A stretch of DNA of 64,000 nt from Aphelidium insulamus (lineage: Eukaryota; Aphelidiomycota; Aphelidea; Aphelidiaceae). Location: the NCBI GenBank assembly GCA_036784855.1, contig JAZDSV010000038.1:62001-126000 (forward strand), read 5' to 3'. Below the pieces are notes generated by a model that was not told where the DNA came from, searched no databases, and worked only from the letters and a program-made list of their open reading frames with translations. Made by a program: the position numbers and the translations under genes. Every line of letters starts with the position of its first letter. The first letter of the stretch is position 1. Shown piece by piece: positions 20,168 to 34,368 of the stretch.

Positions 20168-23100
20168 TTATGAGGTCGTGGCAAAGAGTAGCTGTAGCTG
20201 TTCAGTCATGTGCTGCCCACGCGCTTCCTGGATCAGCTTGTCGTCACTGGGTTCCAGGCCAAACATTCGCAGATCGTCCAGTTCAGGCACGCTGGATACA
20301 ATCAGCGATACGTAGTCGGCCTTGGTGCCGTTTGCAGGTATGACTAGAAGGTGTCAGCAATAGTTTGCCAGTTAATAACATACCGACAGACTTCCACAGT
20401 TTGCGCATGGGAGCGCGCCCAGCCACCGGCAAAAGTTCTGAGATAAATTGAACTCATTTTAATACAGGGATATTCTTTCTGTTTTACCTGGCGTGAAGTA
20501 TGTTGCCACCAACGCTGCCAGCGAGTGGCGATCGGCGGCAACGTCAACTTTTCCGCCGTATATGGTGGTCAGCACCAGTCCGCGGACAGCGAGCCAGTCC
20601 AGCGCTTGTCCCGCACACCTTTCAACCGTTTTCTGCGTATTGTGTAGATCAGAAACAATTGCAGTCGGATCAGCGCATCTGCACAGTTACCATCAACACT
20701 GACGCTGCCAGCCGGAGATCCTCGGTGGAAAATTCATAAAATTTGGTCCATCCGTGTGGAACATAGTGACGCCGTTCTTGGACGACGGCATGGAACCACG
20801 ATAGCAAAAACAAAAGGTGTCCATGGGTGGCAGATTTCGAAATTAGCGAGTCGTCCCAGAGTTCGTACGACCGAAGCAGATTGTTTCTCATGCCCGGTGC
20901 AGTCTCAACTACCATTTTCTCGCACTCTTGCGCAATGTAGGCTGGCAACTGACGACCAGGTAGCGTCGTCATGAAGAGTCGGAACGAGGAGTTAGCGCCT
21001 GCAACTAATACTGATCGTGCCCCGCGGAGCCATTCCACAGCCAAGTGGACATTCTTTAATGCCAACCACTTGCCGGCCTCCTGGCACTGTCGAAGCAATT
21101 CGCTTGCGGCCTCAAACTGTCCTTGTCCCAGAGCAATCTTCAAGTTGGTTAGAATCATTCAACTCTGTTGAGAACTAACCTCACAATAATTGTCTGCACC
21201 GACAGTTCCGTTCGCTACTTTTGCTATTTCCAGAGATGGATCTGCACCGGCGCCGGCGATAAATAGAAGCGGCCCTTTCGATTCCGTAATCATTTGCTGA
21301 ATGGATAATTCTCGTTGCTCGCTCGACGACTCGGCCAGCATCTTTATCGATTGACTCAGGACTACATCGTAGTTAGTACGCAAAATAATTATAGTATCGG
21401 CGGGGTACCAAAGTGGCATAAGTCCGCAGGCCGTAGCGCGCTCAAAAGGCACACTTGGAGGCCGAATGTGAGCTGAGTGGCTACAGCTGGGAGCTCCGCC
21501 AGAGACAGTGAACGCATCCATGCACTCCACATTGCTTCATTGTCGAGTGAAGCAGATTGGGCCAGTTCGGGAAACAAAGACTACAATGTGAGACTACATG
21601 TGGTCAGTAAACGTGTTTACATGCCAGAAGGTACGACAAGTCACGTCGAGCTTGTTCCTCCTTGACCCACACAGGGGCTTTCGATGCACCAGATCTCGCT
21701 CCGTCTCCGGGTACCTGTGTCAGGAATAACGCGCACTGATGGTTAAAGGAGTGTGGCAACGATTTGGCAATGAATAAGAGAGCGAATGCAGCGCGGTGTC
21801 GCTCAAAGAGCCCTTGTCGGATTTTCTTGAATGCCATGCTTGTCAAACGGCTGGTGAGCTCGCTACATCGCTGTGCTGATTCCGCCGCCGATATGCTCCC
21901 TCGTGTTAGCAAAGCGCGATCAATGAGAGTGTCAAGGAATCGCAGTCCAAACTGATACGTCTTGTCAATGGCGGACAGGGACCCGAGTACAGCAAATATT
22001 GATCCGGCTCGCGCACCAAACTCGGTATACTGGTTTCGTTCAACGTCCAGAGAATTCTGCAGTTCGATGCTCTCCTGAAGTGCTTCCGAAACAGCAATGC
22101 ACTTTCCTTTCAAGTCAGCCAACGAATTCATGAGTTCCGCATTCTCGAGAATGTTTCCAGTGGCGCTCGAAAGCTGTAGCAGGATAGAATCCTCCAATTC
22201 AACAAGATTCTGGCGAAGCTTGTCTCGGCGCGCAAACACTTCCTTGGTCTTTTGTTCCAGATCTGGTCTTTCACGGTCCAGCACCAGTCCAAGAGCGCGC
22301 GAGGATACCGCTTCAACTGTGACGGAGCAATTAATAAGAGTAAGCACACCTTCGAGGTATGGAGGCAGCGCCGACATTGTCTCGCCGCTAAACAGTATCA
22401 ACTTGAAATTCGGGTCCGCGTCGACAAATTTGTCGGATCCTAACGGGAGGGCGGAGCGACTTCCCGACTGGATGAAATCCCGCTTGATCAGTGGAATTAG
22501 AATTGGTGCGATGCTAGATGTCGACACGTTGGTTATCACGAGTGTCTTGCCAAATCTGATTGTCAATTCCAGTGTCTTGACAATGTTTGGGTCCATTGCC
22601 ATTATAACTTGTGGTTTGCTGTCGTGCGGTCGGGCCAGATACCACTGCAAGCACTGGCCTGCCGGATCAATTACGAGTGGCGTACTTGCACAATTCAAAA
22701 GCATCGCGGCCGCTTCCAGTGATCCTTGATCTTGCCACAGACCCTGCTCCTTGAATGCGAGCAGGTCGACATCGCTGCACAAGAAAGGGACCAGTTGGAC
22801 TGGAAGCTTCGACTGCACCGATTTCTCGGGATATTGGCTTCGCAAGGAATACGGGATTTTGCTCAGGTATACAATATATGACGCGACAGCCAGAGAATCG
22901 AGTGGCAAATGTTCGAGTTGAGAATCGATTTTGCTTACCGCGGCTGCCCAACGACTCTCCTCGTCTGCCAGTCGATTAAGTAGTGTCTCAGCGGCAATGA
23001 CCGATTTCTTTGCTTTTTCGAGCGCATCCGCCAAGACACCGACTTCACCCGTCTTTTTCGAAAATACATCACGCAGGTGAACAAATTTGTCTTCCAGTCT

Positions 23101-26100
23101 GCGCAGATCATCGACCAAGCTCTGTGCCTGTGCAGACGAATTTGCAAGAGACTCACTGAAAGCAGCAAGCTCTCGTTCCAACGGTTCAATACGCTCCAAC
23201 ACAACACAGTACTCCAAGTTGGCCTTGGTCCAGAGCGCAAGTGGAGCAGCAGCAGCCGAGACTCTCTTCACGTTGTTCTCGTCAAACGATTCGGCGTGGT
23301 CTGCAATAAACTGCCTGACAGATTCTCGAATTGACTTTGAGATCCTGCGTGCATCAAAGTTGACGATTTCGTCCTTGATCGTGCGCTTGCCGAGAAAAAT
23401 CTTCATCGAGTTCCACGATACATCATAGATCCCCATCAATCTTAATACGGCTTCCAGAACATCTCTGATGACTGCTGGTGGAGCACGTAGCGATCGGATC
23501 TCACTGAGCGTCTCGGATCGAAGCTGACCAACTGAATCTCGAGCAGCCGAAATAATCGGTTCGACTTCAAGCAGCTGAGCTTCCACCAACTTTTTTTGTC
23601 GCACAATTTCAGCCTCCTCCGCCTGAACCTTGATAGCGAGCTGGCTGCTCTCGACTTTCTGCTGCTCCATCAGGGCCATATTTTTCGTTATTTCGCTCAG
23701 GGCATCATCGGCATCTCTCTGCTTTTGAGCCAACTCTACTGTTTGAGAGGCTGCAAACTCCTGCATCTGCTGCACAGTCTCAGCAGTATCGCGTAGCTTT
23801 TTTAACCCGGCGCCGTATCGACGTTGATCTTTCTTAAGCTTTGCTTCTTTAGCTTTGAATACATTCGAAAAAGTTTCCAACAGATTCTTGAAATATTGGG
23901 GCGTACAACCAGAAACTTCGCGACAAGCACTAGCATGTGCTTGGGACGCCATCTGTGCGACGTTCTCCACCATGGACGACGAGAGTGACAGCTGATTTCG
24001 TTTCATGGCAGCTGTGGCGATATCAGCCATAGATTCGGCAGCAATGTCTCGAAAGTAGTGCACAGTAACGCTGCGCAACAGATTTGGATACCTGACCGTC
24101 AATTTTTCAAATTGGGTTGTTTCTGTGATTAGAACGATTCGCAAATGGTCTAGGACTCGATTGCCAATGATAACTGACGGATGCGCATCATGCAAATCTT
24201 GTGCCTTCATGACGCTGTCAACTTCCGCAGGCGAAAGAAGATCTGGAACAAATCCAGTGGAAAGTATTTGAAGCAAGATATCCCATATAAAGCCGGCAGT
24301 AATGGAGGCATCGTCAAGAACTAGTACACACGACTCGCAGCTTATTGCAGCCAAAGTGTACGCAGACTTGATATCACTCAAGAACTGTTTCAACGTATAA
24401 GCCGGAGTGGGGACAATATTCCAAACCCGGTATTGCAGTGCATGACAGACAAAATCTACCACTTTCCGCCGACCTGACCCGCTCCTGCCCACTAAAAACA
24501 TCTGGCTCCCACGTTTTGCAAGGCCGTAAACGACATCTCCAACTCTTTGCATCGATTCGGGTACGGCAACAATTGATCGCACAGAGCGCTCCGCAGAGTA
24601 CTTGACAGCCCAACTATCAAAGATTCCACTAAAATCCTGGGCCGAGACACTGGCTAGCGCGTGCTGATTTAGCGGACAAAAATATGTCTTGACACGCAGC
24701 TGATCGTTAGCTATAATTTTTGAAAACGATGACGAAAGCAAACCAATTATCTTGTCATTGTCCGCAGTAGTTACTGCGAGATTACCAAATCGCGCGCATC
24801 CATCCAAAAAGGCGATCTTGAACAGAGCCAGGCCAAAATCCTTTTCGGCGGGCGCCGGAAGAGCAACTTGGAAAAGCGATTTCGCCCAGTTAATCAGATC
24901 CTGCAAATTGCATCGATAGTGGCTGAAAGTTGTGGTGGCAAAAAATTGGCGCACAGCCGAAAAAGTAGCCACCATAACTTCTGACAGTTGAGCAAAGTGT
25001 TTGTCATATTTACCCACTGCTTTTGGCTCAAACTTGTCAGCGAAGCGTAGGCCGATCGCGCTTTCAACGATATGCTTCATCTCGTCGGAATTAGGTTGCG
25101 GCACAAATATGGCCAACATTCTCCCGAGAAGACGCGGATGGACAAACGACTGCAAGTTTGCCGAAGCAGCGCCGGAGACTGTTATAACAAACGTGATATT
25201 CGAGGCAATCGACGTAAATTCACGTTGTTCATTGTAATATCCGCCGTAATTCAAAACATGATGTAGCCATGATGCCAGCCGAGAGGACCCATACTTATCC
25301 AGCGCCGCCAAATCAAAGTTCTTCAACACGACAACTAGGCGAGAAGTTTTAGGGCGAATTAACGGACCAGCTGATGTGCTCGAAATTACGCATCGAGAGT
25401 GCAAATGTTCTAGGACCTGGGTTTCCGATGTAGCTGGATTGCACTGTACCGACAGAATAGTGCAGTTCCTAGAAGAGCATGCAATCCTGACGATAACGGA
25501 TTTTCCAGATGACTCTGGCCCGTAAAGCAGCACCGATACCCCTTCGTCGATACAACTACGAACAAGCCAGACTGCACGACGCATCGATCCAAATTCCAAG
25601 TCACCAGTATTAGTTGAAATTTGTTGTGTCTGAGGATTTTCCAACGTTCCACTTGCTTCGCACCAATAGTAGGTTGACAACTTATCAATGGAGTAGCTCG
25701 TGGAAAGACCGCCGAGAATTCCAGACTTGGCAACATCAGCCGCAAATGCAAGCTTGGCAGTATGTTGAAGCGGGGCGGCCAAAACGTTGATAAGCATGGC
25801 GACAAAGTGATTAAAATCGGAGCAGCGATGCAAAAGCGCAATTCCAGACTTCATTGCAGTGGCCAGCGACAGCCCAGCAGGATAATCAAATTTCCCCTGG
25901 CCCAAAAGGGTAACAAGTTTGCTGCAATTCGCGCAAAACCACTCTCGTCGTACAGCATCTAGCTGCGAAATCTGGCGCTTAATGCCGCCGATAATAGTGG
26001 ATAGCGGCTCGGCGACAAGTATTGCGCCCATTCTGCTGACGGTGGCTGGGGACGCATATTTCAGATCATGGGTTTCAAAAACGAATCGTACATTGTTTCC

Positions 26101-29100
26101 GAATTTGATACGTTCTCCATTTGGTAACGTCATCAAATGATTGTCGTCCAACACCGAGTTCAACGCCTCAATCCATTCGGGATCGATATCACCATCGAAC
26201 AAGATCCAGTGTTTTCCGCCACTACGATCGGCTTGCACCGTTCGTGCGACTTTGGTAAGGACACCATCGTGCCACTCGCGTGTATCAAGGTCCATGTTTC
26301 CCAAGAGAGTTTCCCTACATCAATGTAAACAACATAGTCACAGGCACACTTGCCTGGAAATAGCCTTCGGACCGATAGCATGTACAGTTACTTTCACCGG
26401 TGGATCCATGGCTCCAAGCGCCAAACGCAGTGATTGCCACAATGTAGATTTTCCGCAGCCAGCTGCACCAAATATAACCACGCCCATGCGCTGAGAAAGT
26501 GACATGTACAATTGTTGGACTTTCATCTCGAAATTAGGTGCCAATTCAATGTTTGAGTCATCAGAAACTGCCATTAAGGCTTTAGAAATCGCTGCGTTTC
26601 CGTCGCTTGTAGCAGGAAGCTTTGGAAATATGCTCGACAGAAGTTTGTCATACACCGCTAAATCCTCCTTCACAAGCTTCGGCAGCAACGAACTTCTCAG
26701 AGCATTAACAATAGCAAGGGATTCGTTGCGTCCCACTGCGGACTTGAAATTGATGCCAGCAATTTCAAGTGTGCTCTTGAAAGCGCGCAGACCCTAGAGT
26801 GTACATATTAAGTTTTAAAGTTCTAAAAAACAAACCTAGTCATACCCAGTCATAATGCTGCATTTTCGACATCTGAGCCTTGCAGTCACGATAGAACTGA
26901 ACTGTTGATTCGGCAAGTACCGCCGCTTCCGTGAAACCTTCGCTTGTCAGAATAACTTTGGCGATATCGACTACATCCGGCGCGGTCATAGCCATCGGTC
27001 GAAAGAGCTGCTTCAAATTGTCGGGCAATTCCTGGCGGCCACCGTAGTCCTTTGTCGGAGGATTAAGCGTCACAAAAACACCAGAATTAGGATCGAGCGA
27101 AACCGTAGTGCCATTGAGCAAAATAGCATCTGCTTTTTTGCCGAGTCCATGCTGAATCGCTTGAATTTGTATAGAAACAGCTGACAAAACGCCTTCTTCC
27201 AGTCGATTGAATTCGTCGAAACAACCCCAGGCCCCCGTTTTGATGATTCCGGTGAACAGTCTCCCCATGCTTTGGTAGTCCAGACCTTCGTCGCAATTGA
27301 ACACCAGGACTTGCCGACCAAACAAGCTACCAAGGGCTTTGACGCTCTCCGTTTTACCAGTTCCCTATCTGGTCAAATTTAATCTAGAACAATGTATTCA
27401 GCTTTACCGCAGGGCCAAACGGGTTTCCTCCAAACCCATTTGCGATCGCTTGCGTAAGCGTCAAGAAACAATTGTCGATGAGTTTTGTGTGAACGAGCTT
27501 TGGTGCGTTTCCTTGATACTCGAACGAATATGAAAATGATCCAGCACACACTCGAATAATTGGCGCTGATTTGGTATCGGGCCAGTAAAATCTGATCTGT
27601 CGAAACCATTCCCAATGATCAATCGAGGATACTTTAGCTTCGCTTAGGATTCTCACAATATCAAGTAATCGGACCACTTCGAACGTCAAATTTCTCCTGC
27701 AAGCTTCTGAGATAATCGATGCGGAGCCGTTGATTTTGTTGACGGAATCTAAACGCGATAGCAATAATGATTTGACTGATGAAAAATCTCCTCGATCCTT
27801 CAAAATGCATTCTTCGACTTTCGCAGTAAACTCGATTGCCAGAGAGAGACAAAGCACTTGTTGTGGAAAGCGACGCAAGTCAAAAGAGGCGAGACAGGGG
27901 CCAATCATATTCAACAAAGTTGAGCCGAGAGTTCGATCCAAATCGCCCAGCCATACTTCAACATTACCGCTTATTTTGACCGGATTATTCAACAGCACTA
28001 CTTCTCCGTCCCCGCTGATAACCGCTGATATATCCCCGTTTGAGTTAAACTGAACGGACTCTACGCCGGAGAATAATTTTTGAGGTGAGACTGGACCACT
28101 TCCGGATTTTGTGCCTGACCCAGCACTTCCAACAGATCATCATCGCCCAGGAAATAAAATCTGGCGAACTTGCTACGGGTCGATTCCAAATATTCAGAAA
28201 GCGCCTTCTGAGACTTTTCCAGCTGCTCTGTCAAGGATGGAAGCAGTTGATCGATGTTCGGATATTGCAGTAGCCGTGAAAGACGACAATCGGCTCGTAA
28301 ATATTCCATGATTCCACAAAACTCGGCACTAGCACGCTTAAATGCCGAGTAAATGGTAGTCAGTCCTTGCACGCTAGTGTTGGCAAAGACTGGCTGTAGA
28401 TATACCCATCGTCGTTGAATGTCTTGAAAACTATGCAATGCGCCGTCAAGATTTGTTAATTTCGCCTCCCACATTCGAAGGACGTCCACGAAATCTGGAG
28501 ACTTGGACGAATCTAGTTCCTTAGTAGAAAAATTATCAGAGTGACTATACCTATAATGCTCTGCAGGAGTGACTGATTCTCGCCGAGCTCTGCAAGCGTA
28601 GCGTTCCAGTTCGTTACAATGTGGAGGTCCAATGCTTGGTTCTTTAATGATCGATCAAACTTCACCAGGCTAAATACCGCCTTGGCCGACCAAAGCTCCA
28701 GTTCCTGAATGCCTTGTCGAACAGTGAATTCCGCTTTGGCTCGCGAGTTTAATGATTGTATATCGGAGAGCTTTTGCACAATCGTGCTAGTGCGATCAAG
28801 CACTTGCTCGACAGTTAAATCCTTCACCGCAATGCGTCCATCAATCCCGACTAGCGAATAGAAGGCGGCCCAGTGCTCGGGTGCCCATTGATCTCCAAGG
28901 ACATGGCGCAACGCAGGCAGAATGCCTTCGAGAAAATCCAGACGCTTCAGTACGCAGTTGGTCATGGCATTTGCGCCACTTTCGGTATACTGTCGATGAT
29001 TCGAGCGCCATTTGTTCAGGAAGTCTTTTAGCTTACTTTCAACCTTCAGCCGATGCCCGAGCCAATCATGAGAGCAGAACTCGTGATACTCGCCGATAAA

Positions 29101-32100
29101 TTGGCCATAAGATTCCCATAGCTTATTTTCACCCTTTACAAATACATCAACTCGCTTCATAAGCGTATTTTCGATCTCCGGTAATCCAAAGTAAGCCGAT
29201 TGCTGACGGTACGATTCAAAGTTCTCTTGCAGACGGCGCCACTCGTTATACAAAGCTGCCATATCGGCCATCTTTTTGCGAGCCGCGTCCACATTATCGG
29301 CATCCGACCAAATGGGCTTCAACTGGACCCATCGGCTCTCGAACGCCTCTACCTTGTCTCGATGTGCGGCGATTTGCTTTCCCAGGTCCAGTTTAAGTGC
29401 AGCAACCTGCTCTTGAATCGCTTCATGATTGCTGGCGAGGGATTGTTCAAATCTTTGCAATCGAGTCAGAGTAGCAGTAATGTCAAGCCCAACAGTGGTG
29501 CCGATCATTGATCGCATTATCTTAGCAAGCTCTTTTGCACGATCCATTGTCAATGATATTGATGCCAACTCTGACGAAAGTTCTTGATGCAGAGAATTTG
29601 CTTTTCCTATTTCGTCTACGCTATTCAACTTGATCGCCAGTGCCGCGGTTCCTTTCGCGACAAATTTGTCCACACTGGCCAGGATCTGTTCAGTGTGCTG
29701 ACGAAGGGCGGACGCCAGCGTTTCAAACAAACGGTTGAGGGCATCATCGAGATCGCGGCGCAGCGAAATTGTCGACACTTTGATGCAACCGATAAGAACC
29801 TCCATGGGCAGAGAATCCAACTCCTTTAGCTTTTGTTTCACGGAGCGAAACCCATTTTCCCACTGCTCAGCGCTACCCATCGAATTTAGCAAATCGTTCT
29901 CAAAATCAGCTGGCACAGTGCACCATGCCAGCCAGTCAGAAAACTGTTCGTGGGCAGCCGCCAGTCGCAGAAAAAGTTTTTCAGCAGAGTTGTACACTCC
30001 GGCCAGGATCGATGCATTGGCTGTCAGCAGCCGGGGGAAAGGCAATGAAATGTTGTTGTTAGCGGAAGCGCTAATGGATAAACCGCGGAACTGCAGTGGA
30101 ATTTGAATGAAACGCTTTACATCAGTGTAGTACTTTGCACGAATCTCCTCGACTGTTGGCCGCAAATGAATCGCCCCTACAGTTGTGAAATGATTAACAA
30201 TATGTCGAGCAAGTCTATGCACCCACCATTTTTGACACAGAGCTCAGCTTCAATGTCGATCGCTAGTCTTTTATCGTCGTATAAATCCCGCAACTGCTTA
30301 TCATCTTCGGATGCTTCACTGCCCTGCTGTTGCTCTTCCAGCGACAACGTGGACAGCGCAATCACGCCCTCTTTCCACTGAATCTCCAAAGCTTTGTAGA
30401 TCTGACACTCCCAGTGCTTGATCCACGGTGCCATCATTTCATCTGAAAAGCCGAATTCGTTCTTGACATCAGCGACAACCTGTCGCATCTGGCCCAGCGT
30501 CTGCTTCCACTTGGCCTGCTCGTGAAGAAGGCTGGACTCCATTAGCCGCAGCACCAGAGTCTTTAGAGCGAGATGTTGCTGGCGCAACAAACTGTTTGTT
30601 TTCAACAGTGCTTGCATCGCCTGCTGCATGCGGGCGATATAGGCGTCAATGTCGCGCTCATTTAGACCTCAGTTCCGGACACGGCGGCTGGAGGCTGCTT
30701 GACAAGACTCTCGAAATTCATGGCCAAGCCCAGCAGCATTGGTTGCTGTGATGGAATCATCTGAGAGTCCATAGTGTTGTAGACGTGGGCAATCTGTTTG
30801 AGCACGATGCCGTAACGACTGAACTGACGGGCATGCTCGGCAAACTTTTTAATTGCCGGCGGGATAGTGAACCCGCTCATGGACGATATTTGACGCACGT
30901 CGCGCAGCAGCGTGACCAGCTGATCGCTGAAGCGCACGTCCAGACGCCCCGTCTCAGAATCGAGTTCCATCCATTGGCGAACGGTGGCTAGGGTGAACCC
31001 TTTCTCGCCGCCACTGACCAGCGAGCGAGCATCACCAAGCCAGCTCGTGAACTCTTCCTTCTCCGTTGCGGACACAGCCGCCACTAGGTCTTTGAATTGT
31101 GATTCGATCTGTTCCCATCGCGGCATGTCACCCAACGATTTTCTGAATGAAGTGACAGCAGCATCCAGTTTAGGTTTAACAGCAAAACACCAGCGCAAAA
31201 CTTCGACACACGGCGAACAGTCCATCATGGACGGGGCCTCCTGCAGGTGTTACATGTTTGTGTTGAATGAACTGAACACACCTCTCGAGCCAATTTGCGG
31301 TCCAGCTGCGACTTGTAGCGCTGAATCATCTGAGTGACGTTTAGCAGTGCTGTCTCTCGCTCCGCAGCTGCATAACAATTAAACTAGCTTTTCATAGGAT
31401 CGCTTGAACGTACCCAGTGATTGCAGAACCAGCGGACAGGAAGTAATTGCTGAAAACTGTTCCCACTCACTGATCCAGGCCAACGGGGTGTCGCGAACAG
31501 CCGACAAGCGTCCGCGCAACTTGTCCGCCTGTCCCAGAGCAAGCACTTGCAATTGACGCATGCACTTTTCGTGTGCCACCTGCGGCGGTTATCAATATCG
31601 CTGTTAACACGGCTCAGATGATGATCCTACCAGCCAGGACGGGTCACGGTAGCCATGGTGCACGGCGAAAGGGTCCACATTGTTGAAATGTAGAAAATAT
31701 GTGCTATCCTCGTCACCGCCATTCAGTAGTGCAATTTCATGGCTCAGCGAGCGCAGTTCCAATATCTGCACGCAATTTAGAAAGTACACTTGCGCTCTCA
31801 ACGAGAAACTCACATCTGCAATACGTTGGCGCCACTGTTCCAACAGATCCGCGGTGATGGACACAGTTTGGTTCTTTGGCCATGCGCGATTATTCGGTGC
31901 AGATGGAAATGTCCAGTAATTGTCTGTCAACTCGTGCAGAGCGAGGCCCCAATTCTGCATCTGCCTCGCGCACGGTACGAGCACTTGGCGCACCTGAACA
32001 GAAGGAATTGGTAATATGACTAGTAGATAAAATATGAAACATACCGCCGCATCCGTGGCTGTCCATACGGGATGAAGTGTCGGCGCAGCGGTCTTGTCAA

Positions 32101-32996
32101 AGCCGGCACGCACGCTAGCTGACACTGCAGCAATAACGGCGCTGTCCATTGCGCAAATTGTCTGCTGTATTCGTGCCGGCTTCACCAACCTATCGCTCTG
32201 CCACAGCTGGTCCAGCACATCGGCCCACACACCGCTCGTCACATCATTCAGCGCCTCAACGTCGCGAATTCTGTGTTGCATTGATTAACACTGGAGACTT
32301 TTAACGAACTTGACATACCCCGCAGTTTCTGCAAGAGGCTGAGCGATTTCACCGAGACTTGCGTGCTCGGCAGCGTAGCGTCGGACCTCATCAACTAGAC
32401 TGCACACCATCAGGCCGTCAGTACCGGACAGCGCATCCTTCCCCGGGGCGATCCACGCCGACAGTACACCAATCAGCGGCGCATTGTTCTCCTTGTCGCC
32501 GCCAAGCGCCGGCAGATACACGTGATGAGCGTCCGTGCGGAGATCATCAGTGACGGCAGTGGGTTCCACCACAGTCCAGTGAACAGCATCGGCAAAGGTG
32601 TGCCGGGTGATGGGCGCAGCAGCGGCTGTCAGTGTACGCTTCGAGAAGAGCACCAGGCGCCCGGGTGCAATCACAGCATCGTGACCATCATCGCCCAGCC
32701 ACGACACTCGGACTAGGTTACCGTCTCGACTCAGCTGCGCGGCAACAGTTTAATGTGTGTGTGTGTGTGCAATACCCAGCGGTCGTGCGCACGGACCAGC
32801 TTCACGCAGAGACATCGCGGCGTATTGGCACTATTGTCCAAGAACTGTGACACCATCGGACTAGCCGAGATGGCCGCGCGGGCAGCGTCAGCGTCTGTGG
32901 CAGTGTGGGTGCATGCGTGTGAGACATGCTGTAGTAGCTGGACGCACCGGCGGGCGGAACCAGCGCCGACAATGCCACGGCCAGCAGTGCTTCCAT
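20168..32996 (-). CDS. DYNC2H1: Cytoplasmic dynein-2 heavy chain (about 20 exons)
   Basis: Retrograde intraflagellar-transport motor. Exons (minus): 32996-32948, 32894-32776, 32734-32319, 32270-32045, 31993-31814, 31765-31631, 31579-31414, 31367-31282, 31240-30227 (with a splice ambiguity near 30663), 30176-28551, 28512-27408, 27364-26846, 26793-26354, 26314-21625, 21580-21409, 21361-21180, 21137-20700, 20632-20488, 20437-20384, 20343-20168. Tail, linker (RFYFLGDDDLLEVLGQ), and P-loops AAA1 GPAGTGKTE, AAA2 GAAGCGKST, AAA3 GPESSGKS and AAA4 GRSGSGRRK (a degenerate loop, as in other DYNC2H1) are present, with stalk coiled coil and AAA5/6 (FYEFS, IYGGKVD). Two introns have GC donors. One A is missing in an A-run near 28083 (HLKKLF motif). 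About 3,980 residues; the ~300-residue C-terminal domain of animal DYNC2H1 is absent. Confidence 0.93.
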
Positions 32997-34368
32997 ATTT
33001 GTGTTAAATACACTGGATCGTTAAATATGCAAACGGTTGCTGCACATTAAGCTGCCGTGAATACTTAAGCTTGCATTATATGTGACAACGCGCACAACAT
33101 TGCAGTGCTCGTTGAGTTATTGTTCTGCTTTAGTCCGTCTCCGGTAGTTGTAATGTTTTTGTAGCCATAAACTTGCAGTAGGCTTCCACCCGCCTATTGA
33201 TAGTGGTTAATAGTTGTTATGTACCACCATGAAAGCTGTGCATGTCATACATAGGTAACCCATCCATATAACGTAAATATAGTGCATATTATGCGCACTA
33301 AATCTCCTGCCACCACAGGTTATCCTACATCAAATCGAACTATGACAAAGCTAGCACAGTGATAGCACAGTTAAGCAAAGAAATCAAGTACACTGCGAGG
33401 CTGAAAAGGTAGCTGTTCGCAAACCCAGCTAGCAATCTCTCCATGAAGCAGAATTCATGGATATTTGTAATTGCATTTTTTATCTTTAAGTTTATGTGGC
33501 CTTCCAATATGCTGATTCCTACAAGCGGCGAATTCGCCCATCTTCCAACGAGAAACTTCCATAACCAGTTGCAGTCAACTCGCGCCCGCTATAACAGCCC
33601 ACTGTAATATTAGCGCCAATATTAAAGGCATTTTCATATATGTATGTATATATATATTTTGTCGGAGCAGAGTTGGAGTACGTACAGCCGGTTTACTCCT
33701 CTCTCTGTCCTTGGTCCAATCAGCCTGCTGTAAGCTGTCTGTTGTAAGAAAATACAATAATAAGAAAAAAACACAACATGTTCTCTAGAGACGCCCCGAT
33801 TGCTGGATGTTGCGTGGATAGCCGAGGTAGTGATACATGTTAGAAATATGTCAATAGTTCGCTGCGACACGATCCGCGTAATAATACACATGCTGGTATG
33901 ATGCTGCGACCTAGCCACTGATCCAGACTACACGGACGGTCGCTGCACACGTCCCTTCAACCAGATTTTACCCGATTTGGCGTGCCTACGTCAGAGACTT
34001 TTCCGTGATTATGGTAGAATGTTTGCTTGTCAACATCATTACTCACTCCCAGATGGATGATCATGTTGGCAAGCACTACTTGAGCATCGCAATATGCCCA
34101 GGCCTTACAGGTTGAACATATTTTTGAGACCAGCAGTCTTGTTCCCTTTACATAGCACATTAAGCTAATCTGGGCCTGAATGTCACCATGTATGTAGCCA
34201 CGGGATACGCGCTAAGGATAACCGTTGCATATGTACTTTCGAAATATTGACATGGTGGTTTCTCTATATGAAGTTGTGGCATCAGTTCGATACAACGCAT
34301 GCGTGCACCGGAAGGCGCTTATGTATAACAGACTAGTGTTCTAACTCTACAAAGCCGCCACTATTACA
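32997..34368. other. Longest gene-free stretch (1.37 kb)
   Basis: Lies between the divergent starts of DYNC2H1 and the prolidase gene. Open frames are short, overlapping and AT-rich with no protein-like features. No tRNA, tandem array or terminal repeat was seen. A short TA-rich run occurs near 33639-33658. Confidence 0.4.

Noticed and set aside
21361-21409. Frameshift near the dynein AAA5/AAA6 region
   Set aside because: A 47-nt GT-AG intron (21408-21362) joins HF to VLSQSIKM in phase; no lesion.
32754-32771. GT microsatellites as regulatory or Z-DNA elements
   Set aside because: This tract and those at 18589-18616 and 43285-43312 all fall inside introns and look like ordinary simple repeats.
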